Assembly: GCA_964017045.1 (NCBI GenBank) | Contig: OZ024794.1 | Coordinates: 4,915,501-4,979,500 of the forward strand | Reading direction: 5' to 3' | Length of the DNA: 64,000 nt | Origin: Omphiscola glabra | Lineage: Eukaryota; Mollusca; Gastropoda; Lymnaeidae | Shown: piece after piece, positions 46,738 to 58,717 of the stretch | Layout of the letters: the number at the start of each line of letters is the position of its first letter | How positions within the stretch are numbered: the first letter of the stretch is position 1 | Notes under the pieces: generated by a model | Told to the model about the DNA's origin: nothing | What the model saw: the letters and a program-made list of their open reading frames with translations, nothing else | Databases searched by the model: none | Made by a program: the position numbers and the translations under genes

Positions 46738-46865
46738 TCTGTCCACTTGTTTGAATGCCTATAGCCGTACCAAGTACAATCCATTGAATGCCTAAAGTCT
46801 ATAGCCGTACCAAGTACACTCCATTGAATGCCTATACCTATAGCCGTACAAAGTACAATCCAAGT
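46738..46865. repeat. ~44-bp tandem repeat, 3 units
   Basis: Three units with GAATGCCTA, then TATAGCCGTACCAAGTACA and TCCATT. Confidence 0.85.
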
Positions 46866-47354
46866 GTAAGTCCGGCTTAAGTGTACGTTCTTCTGTACAC
46901 CAAAGATTGATTATTATACCACTGTGTTCTGCTGCACACTTAACTAGTCAATCCTAAAGATATATTTCATGCTTTGCCTTTAGCCAATATTTAACTTGGT
47001 CTTATTTTAAACTGCAAGTCCCGTGTTCAATCTCCACATCTAGATAAGGTTTAGTTGTACAAGTATTTCTTCTGTTTGAAAATGGGACTATCAGCTGTTC
47101 AGACCATCATGGAGAGGATGTTACTTGGAGATAGAACCTAATAAGTTTGTATTTTTCCCGTTACGACAATGAGACATTGATTTTTTTTTAAAAAGTAAAA
47201 AAATAAAATAAAAAAATTCGAAGTTATCACTGCAAAGTAATTACATTACGATAAAAAATATTTTGCCTTCGTCAAGAAATGAACAGCGCGAATGTATATT
47301 TTGTCAAATAAAGAAATCAGATTTTAAAAAAAGGCGTTGCCAACGTCGATTAAT
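46866..47354. other. Non-coding, no gene seen
   Basis: AT-rich spacer with A runs near 47190-47215. Nothing recognised. Confidence 0.5.
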
Positions 47355-47705
47355 TTACCTATTAGACATAACACTTTACACCGGGTAATACCGTATCCCG
47401 CCATCTTAACACTTTACACCGGGTAATACCGTATCCCGCCATCTTAAAACTTTACACCGGGTAATACCGTATCCCGCCATCTTAACACTTTACACCGGGT
47501 AATACTGTATCCCGCCATCTTAACACTTTACACCGGGTAATACCGTATCCCGCCATCTTAACACTTTACACCGGGTAATACCGTATCCCGCCATCTTAAA
47601 ACTTTACACCGGGTAATACCGTATCCCGCCATCTTAAAACTTTACACCGGGTAATATCGTATCCCGCCATCTTAACACTTTACACCGGGTAATACTGTAT
47701 TCTAT
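47355..47705. repeat. 38-bp minisatellite, about 9 units
   Basis: Units contain AACACTTTACACCGGGTAAT and ACCGTATCCCGCCATCTT. Very homogeneous. Confidence 0.96.
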
Positions 47706-47871
47706 CTTAATTGTTTAAAACAACAACAACTCAATATGCCAGCTTCAATGATGAACAGATTTCTTGTCCAAAACATGTGCACAAAATGCCCTATTTTGTT
47801 GGTTCAGTGAAAATTGTATGCACATTTAAATTGGACCCGATAAGATTACTCCGATTTGATGCGGAAATTTC

Positions 47872-48170
47872 TAACTGATGTCACAATCTCTATCTGATGT
47901 CACAATCTCTAACTGATGTCACAATCTCTATCTGATGTCACAATCTCTAACTGAAGTCACAATCTCTAACTGATGTCACAATCTCTAACTGGAGTCACAA
48001 TCTCTAACTGATGTCACAATCTCTAACTGATGTCACAATCTCTAACTGAAGTCACAATCTCTCACTGAAGTCACAATCTCTAACTGAAGTCACAATCTCT
48101 AACTGAAGTCACTATCTCTAAATGATAACCAAATTCTAAATGATATCGAAATCTCTAAATGAAGGCCAAA
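47872..48170. repeat. 19-bp minisatellite, about 15 units
   Basis: Units follow CTGATGTCACAATCTCTAA, with a CTGAAGTCAC variant. Decays at the right end. Confidence 0.95.
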
Positions 48171-48459
48171 TCTTCTCCGCTAATATCTCTGACTGAGTAA
48201 CTGATGCGAGGTGTCATATTGATTGCCGTATAATCTAATTCTGGGGTTGGCAAATTTTTAAAAGTGGAGCATCATATGTCTACTCAGAAAACATTTTTGG
48301 AGCGACATTATAAGTTAGTAAGCAAGGCCGCATCTCTGCCTTCATAGTTCCACATACCGGTCAGAAGCCGCATGATGCCGACCGCTGGTCTAAGTCTAAT
48401 TGATGACGAAATGTTTAACGGTTGCCAGAATATCTAAATGACGTCGAAATGTCTAACTG

Positions 48460-48780
48460 AACGACTTCTTGCAGGTCAGGGGTGAAATCAATAACGCGCT
48501 TGGTGGCTATGAGGACAGTTCGATGTACCACGAGATAGGTGAGTTTAACTGTCCGGTGTCTGAGGACAGTTCGATGTACCACGAGATTAGTGAGGTTAAC
48601 TGTTCGGTGTCTGAGGACAGTTCGATGTACCACGAGATTAGTGAGGTTAACTGTTCGGTGTCTGAGGACAGTTCGATGTACCACGAGATTAGTGAGTTTA
48701 ACTGTTCGGTGTCTGAGGACAGTTCGATGTACCACGAGATTAGTGAGGTTAACTGCCATGTTCGGTGTCCTTTCGACATG
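48460..48780. repeat. 51-bp minisatellite, about 5 units
   Basis: Units contain GAGGACAGTTCGATGTACCA, CGAGATTAGTGAG and TTAACTGTTCGGTGTCT. The 51-bp period (17 codons) keeps frames open on both strands, up to 133 codons minus and 169 plus. The mirror word TGAGGACAG...CTGTTCGGTGTC gives short inverted repeats. Confidence 0.93.
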
Positions 48781-48849
48781 TTTAACGAGGTATAATCTGG
48801 TCCTATTTAGCAGCAAGTCAACAATTGTCCGTCTGGTTGGATTAATGCT

Positions 48850-49015
48850 GTCTCGACCCTGCTATCTCGGCCTATCTGTCTCGGCCTCTCTGTCTCGGCA
48901 TCTCTGTCTCGACCTCGCTGTCTCGGCCTTGCTGTCTCGACCTCGCTGTCTTGGCATCGCTGTCTCGGCCGCTCTGTATCGGCCGCTCTGTCTCGGCCGC
49001 TCTGTCTCGGCCATG
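48850..49015. repeat. 12-bp tandem repeat
   Basis: Degenerate units of CTGTCTCGGCCT and CTGTCTCGACCT. Confidence 0.9.
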
Positions 49016-49149
49016 CTTCCTGAATGCCAAATATTTCACCAGATTTAGTTATTTTCATATTTACATAACAAGTGAAATAACGTGGCAAGGAAAATCTATT
49101 AAAATTTAAAACACTAATTATATCTGTCAAATTAAACAAACCATAAACC

Positions 49150-49490
49150 CAAAATTTTTTCTTATAAATTCTTTATATGCATTTTAACAATAATTTAAAT
49201 TTTATATTATTATTCTAATGACCCACCCGCTTTTACACCGCAGATTTATTTCACCAACTGTTTCGGAAAAACAAAATAAAATATTACACACCAAACGCAC
49301 TTGCGATATTTAGTGCAGTTATATGGAATTTTATTTCGTGAAACCAGTGTCATCATATTTATATTTCCTTCATCTTCTTCTTCTTCTTTATATATTAAGG
49401 GCCGACGATCAATTTATTGATCATTATGGCTCCCATTGAAAAACAAGAAAAACTGATTTTTGGGGATACAAGCTTAACATGTGATAGAAT
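49150..49490 (-). repeat. Unclassified dispersed repeat, copy 3 (reverse)
   Basis: On the minus strand this matches copy 1: CACATTCTATCA, ATATGATGACACTG, TTTCACGAAATAAAATTCCA, AACTGCACTAAAT, GCGTTTGGTGTGTAAT, GTTGGTGAAATAA and TCTGCGGTGTAAAAGC occur in the same order. It is truncated relative to copy 1. Confidence 0.75.
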
Positions 49491-49496
49491 GTGTAG

Positions 49497-49750
49497 TCAA
49501 CGGCAGTGGGGCTATCAGTACAGTACAACGGCAGTGGGGCTATCAGTACAGTTCAACGGCAGTGGGGCTATCAGTACAGTACAACGGCAGTGGGGCTATC
49601 AGTACAGTTCAACGGCAGTGGGGCTATCAGTACAGTACAACGGCAGTGGGGCTATCAGTACAGTACAACGGCAGTGGGGCTATCAGTACAGTACAACGGC
49701 AGTGGGGCTATCAGTACAGTACAACGGCAGTGGGGCTATCAGTACAGTAG
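49497..49750. repeat. 28-bp minisatellite, about 9 units
   Basis: Units contain ACGGCAGTGGGGCTATCAGT followed by ACAGTACA or ACAGTTCA. It directly abuts dispersed repeat copy 3. Confidence 0.95.
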
Positions 49751-50008
49751 AGCGTCCATTTTCCGAAACCGATGTATCCAAAAATTTGATTATTCGAATT
49801 ATACTTGTTTTTTTTTTTAACTTAAATTTTTATATTAACATTGTTTACAATAATGCACCATATTTACAAAAATATAAAGTAGGAAGAGTTGGTTTTTTTA
49901 TTATGCGCGCCAACATCTTTAGCGCACATTTCCGCGTGATAGTTCGGTGATCCGTGGGAGTGTTAGGTAAACTTAAAAATTTGGTTTCCGCTATATACAC
50001 CCGGTCCC

Positions 50009-50400
50009 AATGGACTACGATGTATTGATTGTTTTGTCACGTGATAAGCGTAAGTACAAGTAATACTTCCGGTAGGCTGTCTGCAACACACTAGTCGCTC
50101 ACAAATTTTTCTTCAAACAACTTTCTTCCTTTAATCATAACTGAATTATAATTATTGTCACATTTAATGAATATCATTTAAAGAAACGCATGTATTCAAG
50201 AATATTTTGAAAAGTAAAATGTTTCATTAACACTGGAAAAGCGCTGATGGAGACAAACATTGTGCTTTAAAATTAATGATAATGGCAATGGCTGATCAGC
50301 TGTTATCTGTTGTTATGTGTTGCTATGTGTAGCAGAAAGCCTACCAATGGCTGGTACGTATCACGTGACAAAACAAGGAAGTGACTCATCGTAGTCCATT
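50009..50400. mobile_element. Fold-back element with ~80-bp inverted arms
   Basis: The left arm (50009-50090) and right arm (about 50315-50400) are inverse copies. AATGGACTACGATG pairs with CATCGTAGTCCATT, TTTTGTCACGTGATA with TATCACGTGACAAAA, and GGTAGGCTGTCTGCAACACA with its diverged inverse. The middle is about 225 bp, AT-rich and non-coding. Flanking target duplications are not clear, so the superfamily is unknown. Confidence 0.75.
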
Positions 50401-51059
50401 CTACTACGCTATGACTGTTGTCAGTATATCGTTGCTGCTAAACATAATAATTGTTTTTAATTTCTATATTATACAACAGCAGTTCAGTACATGGCATATA
50501 ACGTTTGGCTTTTTAATTGCCTTCTGAAGATGAATTCAAACATGCATCTACAACAACAACAACAGAAGAAAAACAGCAACAACAATAAAAAAAATAAAAA
50601 ACAAAAAAAATACTGATAGATGAAGTACTCAAATTTACTTAGTCCCCCCCCCCCCCCTTCCACTCAAGTAATATTATATCTTCACCAGCTGAGTCCGCAT
50701 CCCTGATATCGGTCTTATATTTCCGGACACTAGGTCAAATAAGAGATGAATACAAAAATAATAACAATAATAATAAACAACTCTTCCAACCGAATCAGCG
50801 CGATCCAATGTACGAATTAACCGGAGTTAAATATTGGACGTTTAGAAATTTCCGCCATTTTTGTGTGTATTTTTCGGCGCACAAATAAATAGTAGATTTT
50901 TGTTAAAAGATTAGACATAGACATAGACATAGACATAGAAGAAATCAGCCAACCAGTGGATTGCTGTTTCCAAATTTTAGGGAATAATTTTTTAAATCTC
51001 AATTTTAGATTTTACTTTGAAATTTCGAGATTAGCAAAGCAAGAGGGAAAATGATTGCT
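50401..51059. other. Non-coding, no gene seen
   Basis: AT-rich. It holds a small CAACAA tract (50550-50585), a C tract (50645-50658) and a (ACATAG)n microsatellite of about five units at 50906-50940. No gene. Confidence 0.55.
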
Positions 51060-51585
51060 AATCATGATTATACAGATATGATTACACAGATATGATTACA
51101 CAGATATTATTACACAGATATGATTACACAGATATGATTACACAGATATGATTACACAGATATGATTACACAGATATGATTACACATATATGATCACACA
51201 GATATGATCACACAGATATGATCACACAGATATGATCACATAGATATGATCACACAGATATGATTACACAGATATGATTACACAGATATGATTACACAGA
51301 TATGATTACACAGATATGATTACACAGATATGATTACACAGATATGATTACACAGATATGATTACACAGATATGATTACACAGATATGATTACACAGATA
51401 TGATTACACAGATATGATTACACAGATATGATTACACAGATATGATTACACAGATATGATTACACAGATATGATTACACAGATATGATTACACAGATATG
51501 ATTACACAGATATGATTACACAGATATGATTACACAGATATGATTACACAGATATGATTACACAGATATGATTACACATATAAGG
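51060..51585. repeat. 14-bp minisatellite, about 37 units
   Basis: The unit is GATATGATTACACA, with a patch of GATATGATCACACA variants at 51190-51260. Otherwise almost perfect. Confidence 0.97.
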
Positions 51586-51689
51586 TTGAAAAGAAATAGT
51601 TTTCTATTCCATGAGCAGATATAAATTTAAAAAAAATTATTTAAAAAAAAAATTTCCAAAACAAACGATTTTGCTCCCCCCGCGCCCAA

Positions 51690-52706
51690 TAAAGTGCCCC
51701 TGAGGTGGTCACCCCTTCGTCCCATTCGACATCCCTAGCTGCGCCACTGAGGTGGTCACCCCTTCGTCCCATTCGACGTCCCTAGCTGCGCCACTGAGGT
51801 GGTCACCCCTTCGTCCCATTCGACGTCCCTAGCTGCGCCACTGAGGTGGTCACCCCTTCGTCCCATTCGACGTCCCTAGCTGCGCCACTGAGGTGGTCAC
51901 CCCTTCGTCCCATTCGACGTCCCTAGCTGCGCCACTGAGGTGGTCACCCCTTCGTCCCATTCGACATCCCTAGCTGCGCCACTGAGGTGGTCACCCCTTC
52001 GTCCCATTCGACGTCCCTAGCTGCGCCACTGAGGTGGTCACCCCTTCGTCCCATTCGACGTCCCTAGCTGCGCCACTGAGGTGGTCACCCCTTCGTCCCA
52101 TTCGACGTCCCTAGCTGCGCCACTGAGGTGGTCACCCCTTCGTCCCATTCGACGTCCCTAGCTGCGCCACTGAGGTGGTCACCCCTTCGTCCCATTCGAC
52201 GTCCCTAGCTGCGCCACTGAGGTGGTCACCCCTTCGTCCCATTCGACGTCCCTAGCTGCGCCACTGAGGTGGTCACCCCTTCGTCCCATTCGACGTCCCT
52301 AGCTGCGCCACTGAGGTGGTCACCCCTTCGTCCCATTCGACGTCCCTAGCTGCGCCACTGAGGTGGTCACCCCTTCGTCCCATTCGACATCCCTAGCTGC
52401 GCCACTGAGGTGGTCACCCCTTCGTCCCATTCGACGTCCCTAGCTGCGCCACTGAGGTGGTCACCCCTTCGTCCCATTCGACGTCCCTAGCTGCGCCACT
52501 GAGGTGGTCACCCCTTCGTCCCATTCGACGTCCCTAGCTGCGCCACTGAGGTGGTCACCCCTTCGTCCCATTCGACGTCCCTAGCTGCGCCACTGAGGTG
52601 GTCACCCCTTCGTCCCATTCGACGTCCCTAGCTGCGCCACTGAGGTGGTCACCCCTTCGTCCCATTCGACGTCCCTAGCTGCGCCACTGAGGTGGTCACC
52701 CCTTCG
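51690..52706. repeat. 47-bp minisatellite built on a hAT-like terminus, about 21 units
   Basis: Units contain TGAGGTGGTCACCCCTTCGT, CCCATTCGACGTCCCTAGCT and GCGCCAC. Read on the minus strand each unit starts CAGTGGCGCAGCTAGGG, the sequence seen at the ends of many animal hAT MITEs. The flank at 51670-51700 (CCGCGCCCAATAAAGTGCCC) looks like the interior of the same element. Only four sites vary (ATCCC instead of GTCCC). Confidence 0.95.
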
Positions 52707-52717
52707 AATTATTATTT

Positions 52718-53200
52718 ATTGTCATGATGATCTATTGCTAGATTTGCTAACAATGAAATTACCGGCCGTCATGATGATCTATTGCTAGATTTGCTAACAA
52801 TGAAATTACCGGTGGTCATGAGGGTCTATTGCTAGATTTGCTAACAATGAAATTACCGGCCGTCATGATGATCTATTGCTAGATTTGCTAACAATGAAAT
52901 TACCGGTCGTCATGAGGATCTATTGCTAGATTTGCTAACAATGAAATTATCGGTCGTCATGATGATCTATTGCTAGATTTGCTAACAATGAAATTACCGG
53001 TCGTCATGATGATCTATTGCTAGATTTGCTAACAATGAAATTACCGGTCGTCATGATGATCTATTGCTAGATTTGCTAACAATGAAATTACCGGTCGTCA
53101 TGATGATCTATTGCTAGATTTGCTAACAATGAAATTACCGGTCGTCATGAGGATCTATTGCTAGATTTGCTAACAATGAAATTACCGGTCATCATGAAAC
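52718..53200. repeat. 47-bp minisatellite, about 10 units
   Basis: Units contain CATGATGATCTATTGCTAGA, TTTGCTAACAATGAAATTAC and CGGTCGT. It begins 12 bp after another 47-bp array of unrelated sequence. Confidence 0.96.
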
Positions 53201-54834
53201 AATTAAAATTTGGGATCTTATAAATTATATAAATGAATCATTTCTCTTATCTACGTTATTTTAATATATAAGAACAGTTTTATGGATCAAATCAAATTTA
53301 ATATTTTTTTAGTATGAAAGTAATTAAATAAATAAATGTAGTCCAAATGGGGGCGCAGTAGACTGTTGGCGGGTCTGACAGCAAGCCGCCTGGCGGGCTC
53401 TTTAGTTTAATTTCAGATTTACCTATATCATTTTTAAAAGGAAAGGGAAATAACCAGGTTCTCACTACCACTAACCCACATTATCGCCACCCACCCATAT
53501 CAGGCCCAGAGTTCAGTGTCGGCTCCCTGGGGATATTTTACACACAGCGGTAGAATGAATTTTTTTACCCAGCTGGAGACGAAATTTTTCAGAATTCTTG
53601 AAAGTAGTTTTAACGTTATTTGATGCAGATGTGAATCGGATTTGCCCGCGAAGTCGGAGGTGAGGGGGTGGTGCGGATCGGAGCAAGGCTTGTTTTAGAT
53701 TATGGGTAATTATTACATCACTTCTCTATTGCCAGTATTTCACCGTCCATTGTCATTATTTGTTAATAAAACTTAGACCCAAAATTGTAATTTAGTTTTT
53801 TCGTTTTTTGGCGCCGTGTCAGCAACTTATGCAACACACGTTGATCGTTAATAGAGCTGCGATATTATTGGACAACTGTCCATTTGTGCTTGCTGGGTTT
53901 TGAACAATTTTAATCGAATTATTTTGGTTCATTATCTTGTACTGAAATGTCAACTTTCTCAATTTCTCTCTCACTCGATTCCTTTCGCTTTCAACGACTC
54001 TCTGTCAATGCTACTCTCCCGGCCTGTATGCCAGCTATGTCATTTATGTTATGTATTTCATCTGTGTCCTATATGTCATGTATGTCATCTGTGTCAACTG
54101 GATCTTAGTAGACATCATCATTTATGATTGAGTGAAAATTCAGGCACTGGAAATCTGAATTGTAACGAATTGGGAATGTTATTAATATGTGAACACCAGA
54201 AACGACCCATGAAAAACCACGAAAGCACAGGGCCATGCACAGAGGGCTTCCCCGACCCTGGCACAGACCACTCCCCTACTTTCGCTCTGCTCCCCTACCC
54301 CATCCTTTTCCATCCCGATAAGGACAGCCGATCAGAATCACTTTCCAAATATGTGCAATGCTCTGTAAAAATCAAAAATTCAAAATTCTTGTTTACATTC
54401 GATAACTTAACACAACTTCACAAACTCACCAAATTTTTTGTGAGCCCCCCCCCCCCCCCCTTACCGGATCTTTGGTGACGTTCTGGAAAGCCCAACAGCT
54501 ATTTATATTTTTAACTCCACCGAAAAGGTTGATGATCTTATCAGCATCGACACTTGGTTAACTTACAGTTTCACTAATACAAAAATACGTCTACTTTCGT
54601 TCTCTAAATTTTACTCTTGTTCACATGACAAAAATAATTTCATGTTTCCACTAACAAACCGTTTAGTGTCGATTAATAATTAATATACACACCTGTGATG
54701 CAAGAAAAAGTTGGTTTTCCGCTAGTCCTGAGCTGGGCGTGTCGGACATATAGAAAGAATGCCATTTATGTGCTTTATTTATAAATATAAATTTATAAAT
54801 ATACATAATATATACATATATATGGCATATATCC
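53201..54834. other. Non-coding, no gene seen
   Basis: Long single-copy stretch. A frame of 116 codons (54128-54478) ends in a C tract and shows no domain. A short tandem of TGTCATCTGTGTC-like words lies near 54040-54100. Confidence 0.45.
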
Positions 54835-55135
54835 GACTCCATCCAATGGCTCACTAGGCCATCGTGGAATGGCATCATGGCTGCATTTCTCGCAGGAGAA
54901 CCTCGACTCCTGGTTAGATTTGGCCTTCCACGTTGCTCTTATTTTAATTTTATTTTGTTTTGCAAGAGCTTCGTTTCGCGCATCCTGCGCCTTTTCGGCT
55001 CCTTCATACCCTGCTGTTGGCCAGCTGGAACGATGATCAACGATGATCTCCCATTCGTTGATGTCCATGTTTGCTTCCATCGGGCTCCTTGTGCATGCAT
55101 CTTTAAATCACTGCCGCGTCCATCCAATGAGTCTC
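54835..55135 (-). pseudogene. LINE C-terminal relic
   Basis: Reading right to left, one frame gives FKDACTRS, then INEWEIIVDHRSSW, then a charged KAQDARNEALAKQNK stretch and FSCEKC. The order (R.KD, W...A.DR..W, basic linker, F.C..C) matches the extreme C-terminus of animal endonuclease-RT LINEs, where a Cys/His knuckle follows. A TGA interrupts the frame just upstream of FKDACTRS, and the second half of the knuckle is lost. Called from motif order only. Confidence 0.55.
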
Positions 55136-55671
55136 ACCACTTCTGCCAACAAAAAAAGAAAAAAAGCTTCACCAGAATGTTCCATATGGTGTTACTTAAT
55201 CTCTTAAGTGATATCTGTGGATTATAGAGTTTGATCTCATTGAGGATTAGCTGCTAACAGAGCCGAAAAAATGTAAAGAAATTCCATATGTTCCGTTTGA
55301 TTTGTGCATATTTCATATTTTCAATTATTTATGTAACTGACTTTGAACAACAACAACAACAACAACATAATATTTGCCATAATGGCATTTCACGTTTATT
55401 CCGTAATGAAAAAAAAACAATTTTTTATAGGCATTTTTTATGAACATAAATGAGAAAATGTTGAGTTTGTTTAAAGTGATATTAATCCGTCTACAGACGC
55501 CTGTACTTTTTTGATGTATTTTAGTTCTTTAGCCCCTTCCCCCCTCTCCCCCGAGAGCCACACCCTGAAATAAAAACCAAACAGTGAATTTAAAGCGTCT
55601 AACAAAATGATTTTATACTATTGAAAGGTCTGCTTTGTTCTTGATCTGCTCTACTGCACCGGGAAACGGGT
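55136..55671. other. Non-coding, no gene seen
   Basis: AT-rich, with an ACA(ACA)n tract near 55350. Nothing recognised. Confidence 0.5.
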
Positions 55672-56112
55672 TTATTCTATGTTTTATTCTATGTTTTATT
55701 CTATGTTTTGTTCTATGTTTTATTCTATGTTTTATTCTATGTTTTATTCTATGTTTTGTTCTATGTTTTGTTCTATGTTTTGTTCTATGTTTGTTCTATG
55801 TTTTGTTCTATGTTTGTTCTATGTTTTATTCTATGTTTTGTTCTATGTTTGTTCTATGTTTTGTTCTATGTTTTGTTCTATGTTTTATTCTATGTTTTAT
55901 TCTATGTTTTATTCTATGTTTTATTCTATGTTTTGTTCTATGTTTGTTCTATGTTTGTTCTATGTTTTGTTCTATGTTTGTTCTATGTTTTATTCTATGT
56001 TTTGTTCTATGTTTGTTCTATGTTTTGTTCTATGTTTTGTTCTATGTTTTATTCTATGTTTTATTCTATGTTTTATTCTATGTTTTATTCTATGTTTTAT
56101 TCTATGTTTTCA
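55672..56112. repeat. 11/12-bp minisatellite, about 37 units
   Basis: The units TTCTATGTTTTA, TTCTATGTTTTG and the 11-bp TTCTATGTTTG are mixed. Cys/Phe/Tyr-rich open frames of up to 175 codons are artefacts. Confidence 0.97.
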
Positions 56113-56227
56113 ATTATAACCAGAAATTGTTGACTAAACTTGTGACGCCATTGTTGTCATGATCAAAATAGATAACTCTGTAACGACCCATTTAAACGGT
56201 GGAACTAACATCAATTCTGCTTTTTAA

Positions 56228-56312
56228 AGGATGACATCCCCCTATATCCCCATACATCCCCTTACATCCCCATATATCCCCATACATCCCAATACATCCC
56301 CTTACATCCCCA
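56228..56312. repeat. 10-12-bp C-rich tandem repeat
   Basis: Units of CCCCATACATCC, CCCCTTACATCC and similar, about 8 copies. Confidence 0.88.
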
Positions 56313-56404
56313 TACAGCAGCGTGTCGCCAATCAAGCGCCAACCGTCTCGACACTTGTCGGTTTTTCGAAGGGAAAAGAAAATCTATAGTTAAAAACTGT
56401 CAAG

Positions 56405-56590
56405 GGAATCAATTGCTGTCGCTAGCAAGCGCCGTGCCCGCTGCTTCATAGGGAATCCATTGCTGTCGCTAGCAAGCGCTGTACCAGCTGCTTCATAGGG
56501 AATCCATTGCTGTCGCTAGCAAGCGCCTTACCAGCTGCTTCATAGGGAATCCATTGCTGTCGCCAGCTTGCGTCGTGCCAGCTGCTTCCT
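56405..56590. repeat. 47-bp minisatellite, 4 units
   Basis: Units contain GGGAATCCATTGCTGTCGCT, AGCAAGCGC and CCAGCTGCTTCATA. GCTAGC and CAGCTG are palindromic hexamers in each unit. Confidence 0.93.
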
Positions 56591-56887
56591 AGCTATTACC
56601 GAGAGATAATAAACATTTTATACATCATTTAATTCGTAAAATGTTCAATTTCTTTGGATTTTGAAATAATTTGAATTACGTATTTGTGTATCTTTTTTTC
56701 TATTATTTTTCAGATTACATTTTTTTTTCAACAACCGGTTCTGTAAAATACTCAACCGGCTCACCTGAACCGGCTGGAACATGTTCCACGCCTTGACCTC
56801 GTGACTACAACTCAAATTTCGCCAAAGTTTATGTAACACATATTTTCTGGCACTAACATTAACACAGTTTTTGAAAAACTAAATTAG

Positions 56888-57345
56888 TGCCCCCACACCC
56901 CAGCACCCCCATACCCCAGTGACCCCCACACCCCAGCGACCCCCACACCCCAGTGACCCCCACACCCCAGTGACCCCCATACCCCAGCGACCCCCATACC
57001 CCAGCACCCCCATACCCCAGCGACCCCCACACCCCAGCGACCCCCACACCCCAGCGACCCCCACACCCCAGTGACCCCCACACCCCAGTGACCCCCACAC
57101 CCCAGTGACCCCCATACCCCAGCGACCCCCACACCCCAGTGACCCCCACACCTCAGCACCCCCATACCCCAGCACCCCCATACCCCAGCACCCCCATACC
57201 CCAGCGACCCCCACACTCCAGCGACCCACATACCCAAACACCCCCACACCCCAGCACCCCCATACCCCAGCACCCCCATACCCCAGCGACCCCCACACCC
57301 CAGCACCGCCATACCCCAGCACCCCCATACCCCACACCCAAATTC
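56888..57345. repeat. 17/14-bp C-rich minisatellite, about 27 units
   Basis: CCCCCACACCCCAGTGA, CCCCCACACCCCAGCGA and the shorter CCCCCATACCCCAGCA are mixed. The strong C bias gives artefactual Gly/Val/Trp-rich frames on the minus strand. Confidence 0.96.
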
Positions 57346-58382
57346 ATGTTTTATAAAAAACTTTCTTTGTATTGAAATCGAACGCCATATGAAAGAAAAA
57401 AAAAATGTTGACCAAATAAAAAAATATAAATTAATCGCTAACAGACAACCGTCTTTGATGCGTGAATCAAATAAAATGTTCTTGCACTCAAGTACATCCA
57501 TGTTTTTAAGTACATCCATGTTTTTAAGTTGTCAAATCTCCCTCTCTATAAAACACTATCTCTTTTTCTCTTTATTTCCATTTCCGAGGACGAGTCGAGG
57601 TGGGGGACAAAGTATGGGGGGGGGGGCTGCTAAGTTTTGCACCCTGTAAATCTCCTACAACACCACCATAAACGCCCCTCTTCCTATCAGCGCCCCTCCC
57701 CTATCAGCGCCCCCTATCAGTCCCCACGATCCAATCCTCAACATTTCTCCCCCACTACTCATTCAACCCTTTGAACGCCACACTCTTGCAGGGTGCGTGT
57801 TTTTTAATGTTGCGATCCCCCCCCCCCTCCCGTTTGATTAAACCCTCGCGTCACCCTCGGAACCAGCGGATCCACATCGCGAGGGGCCCCCCGTCGCTTG
57901 TCGTGATAAAAACCATATTGCCCGACCGTTATTTGTTCTTCCAGAAATTGCTCCATTAGGTACGATAAGCCGCGAGATGAATGTAGGAGCCAGGGGAGGA
58001 TGAGGAGGGTATGGGGGGCTTGGTGGGGGTGTTGTGTTGTTTTGTAAAACCAATTATTTTTTCACCCAACATCCCCTGAAACCAGTTTAGATTTAGAAGG
58101 CGTTAAAAGGGAGGATCTCAAACCAGGGATTTTTGTATTGTCGTGGGGTGCAATTGACGAGTGAGTTTGATGATGCAATTCAGCAGCGTAACTTCGGGAG
58201 GGGGATGGGGGCGGGGGTAGAATGTCGGAAAAGCTTATTATTTTAAAGAAACAGTGTTAATTTTTTAATATACCCACTGGCGTAGGAGATAAGGGAGGAG
58301 GGGGCGGTCCGATCGGGCGTCCCTTTTTCTCTATATAGTTGGGGGGGGGGGCACTTTAGGAAAGCTGCATAGATTCTCCTGG
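57346..58382. other. Non-coding, no gene seen
   Basis: Single-copy sequence with several G/C homopolymer tracts and a duplicated GTACATCCATGTTTTTAA near 57491-57530. Open frames lack recognisable domains. Confidence 0.45.
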
Positions 58383-58390
58383 GGTTAAGG

Positions 58391-58485
58391 CAGCGGTTCT
58401 CAACAATAATTTTGTGGTTTAGGGTCGCCACATTATGAGGGACTCTATAAAAGGGTCGCGACATTAGGAAGGTTAAGAACCACTT
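58391..58485. mobile_element. Very short hAT-type MITE, 95 bp
   Basis: The left end is CAGCGGTTCTCAAC and the right end GGTTAAGAACCACTT, its near inverse. Sub-terminal AGGGTCGCCACATTA and GGGTCGCGACATTA mirror SPIN-like elements. A perfect 8-bp target duplication GGTTAAGG flanks it (58383-58390 and 58486-58493). No coding capacity. Confidence 0.85.
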
Positions 58486-58717
58486 GGTTAAGGGCTTCCC
58501 TGGTTTCAGTGTTAAAATATATTTCTGGACATTTGGGCCCCATGATTGGGGGACAAATCGATGCTACATTTGAATACTTTTCTCTAAGATCTAGATATTG
58601 GACCTCTTTAAATCTCGCTTACTGCTAGGTGCAGTAAAAGAACAGTAACCGATGTGATGTCTGGTTACCTTGCATGCGCAGTGTTGTCCTATCAGATAGT
58701 ATTGAACATTTCAGCCT

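Noticed and set aside
48240..48340. Possible hAT element starting CTGGGGTTGGCAAATTT
   Set aside because: Only one end-like word was found, with no inverse partner or target duplication.
54128..54478. 116-codon forward frame as a gene
   Set aside because: It ends in a C homopolymer, has no domain, and adjoins no splice or promoter signal that I can support.
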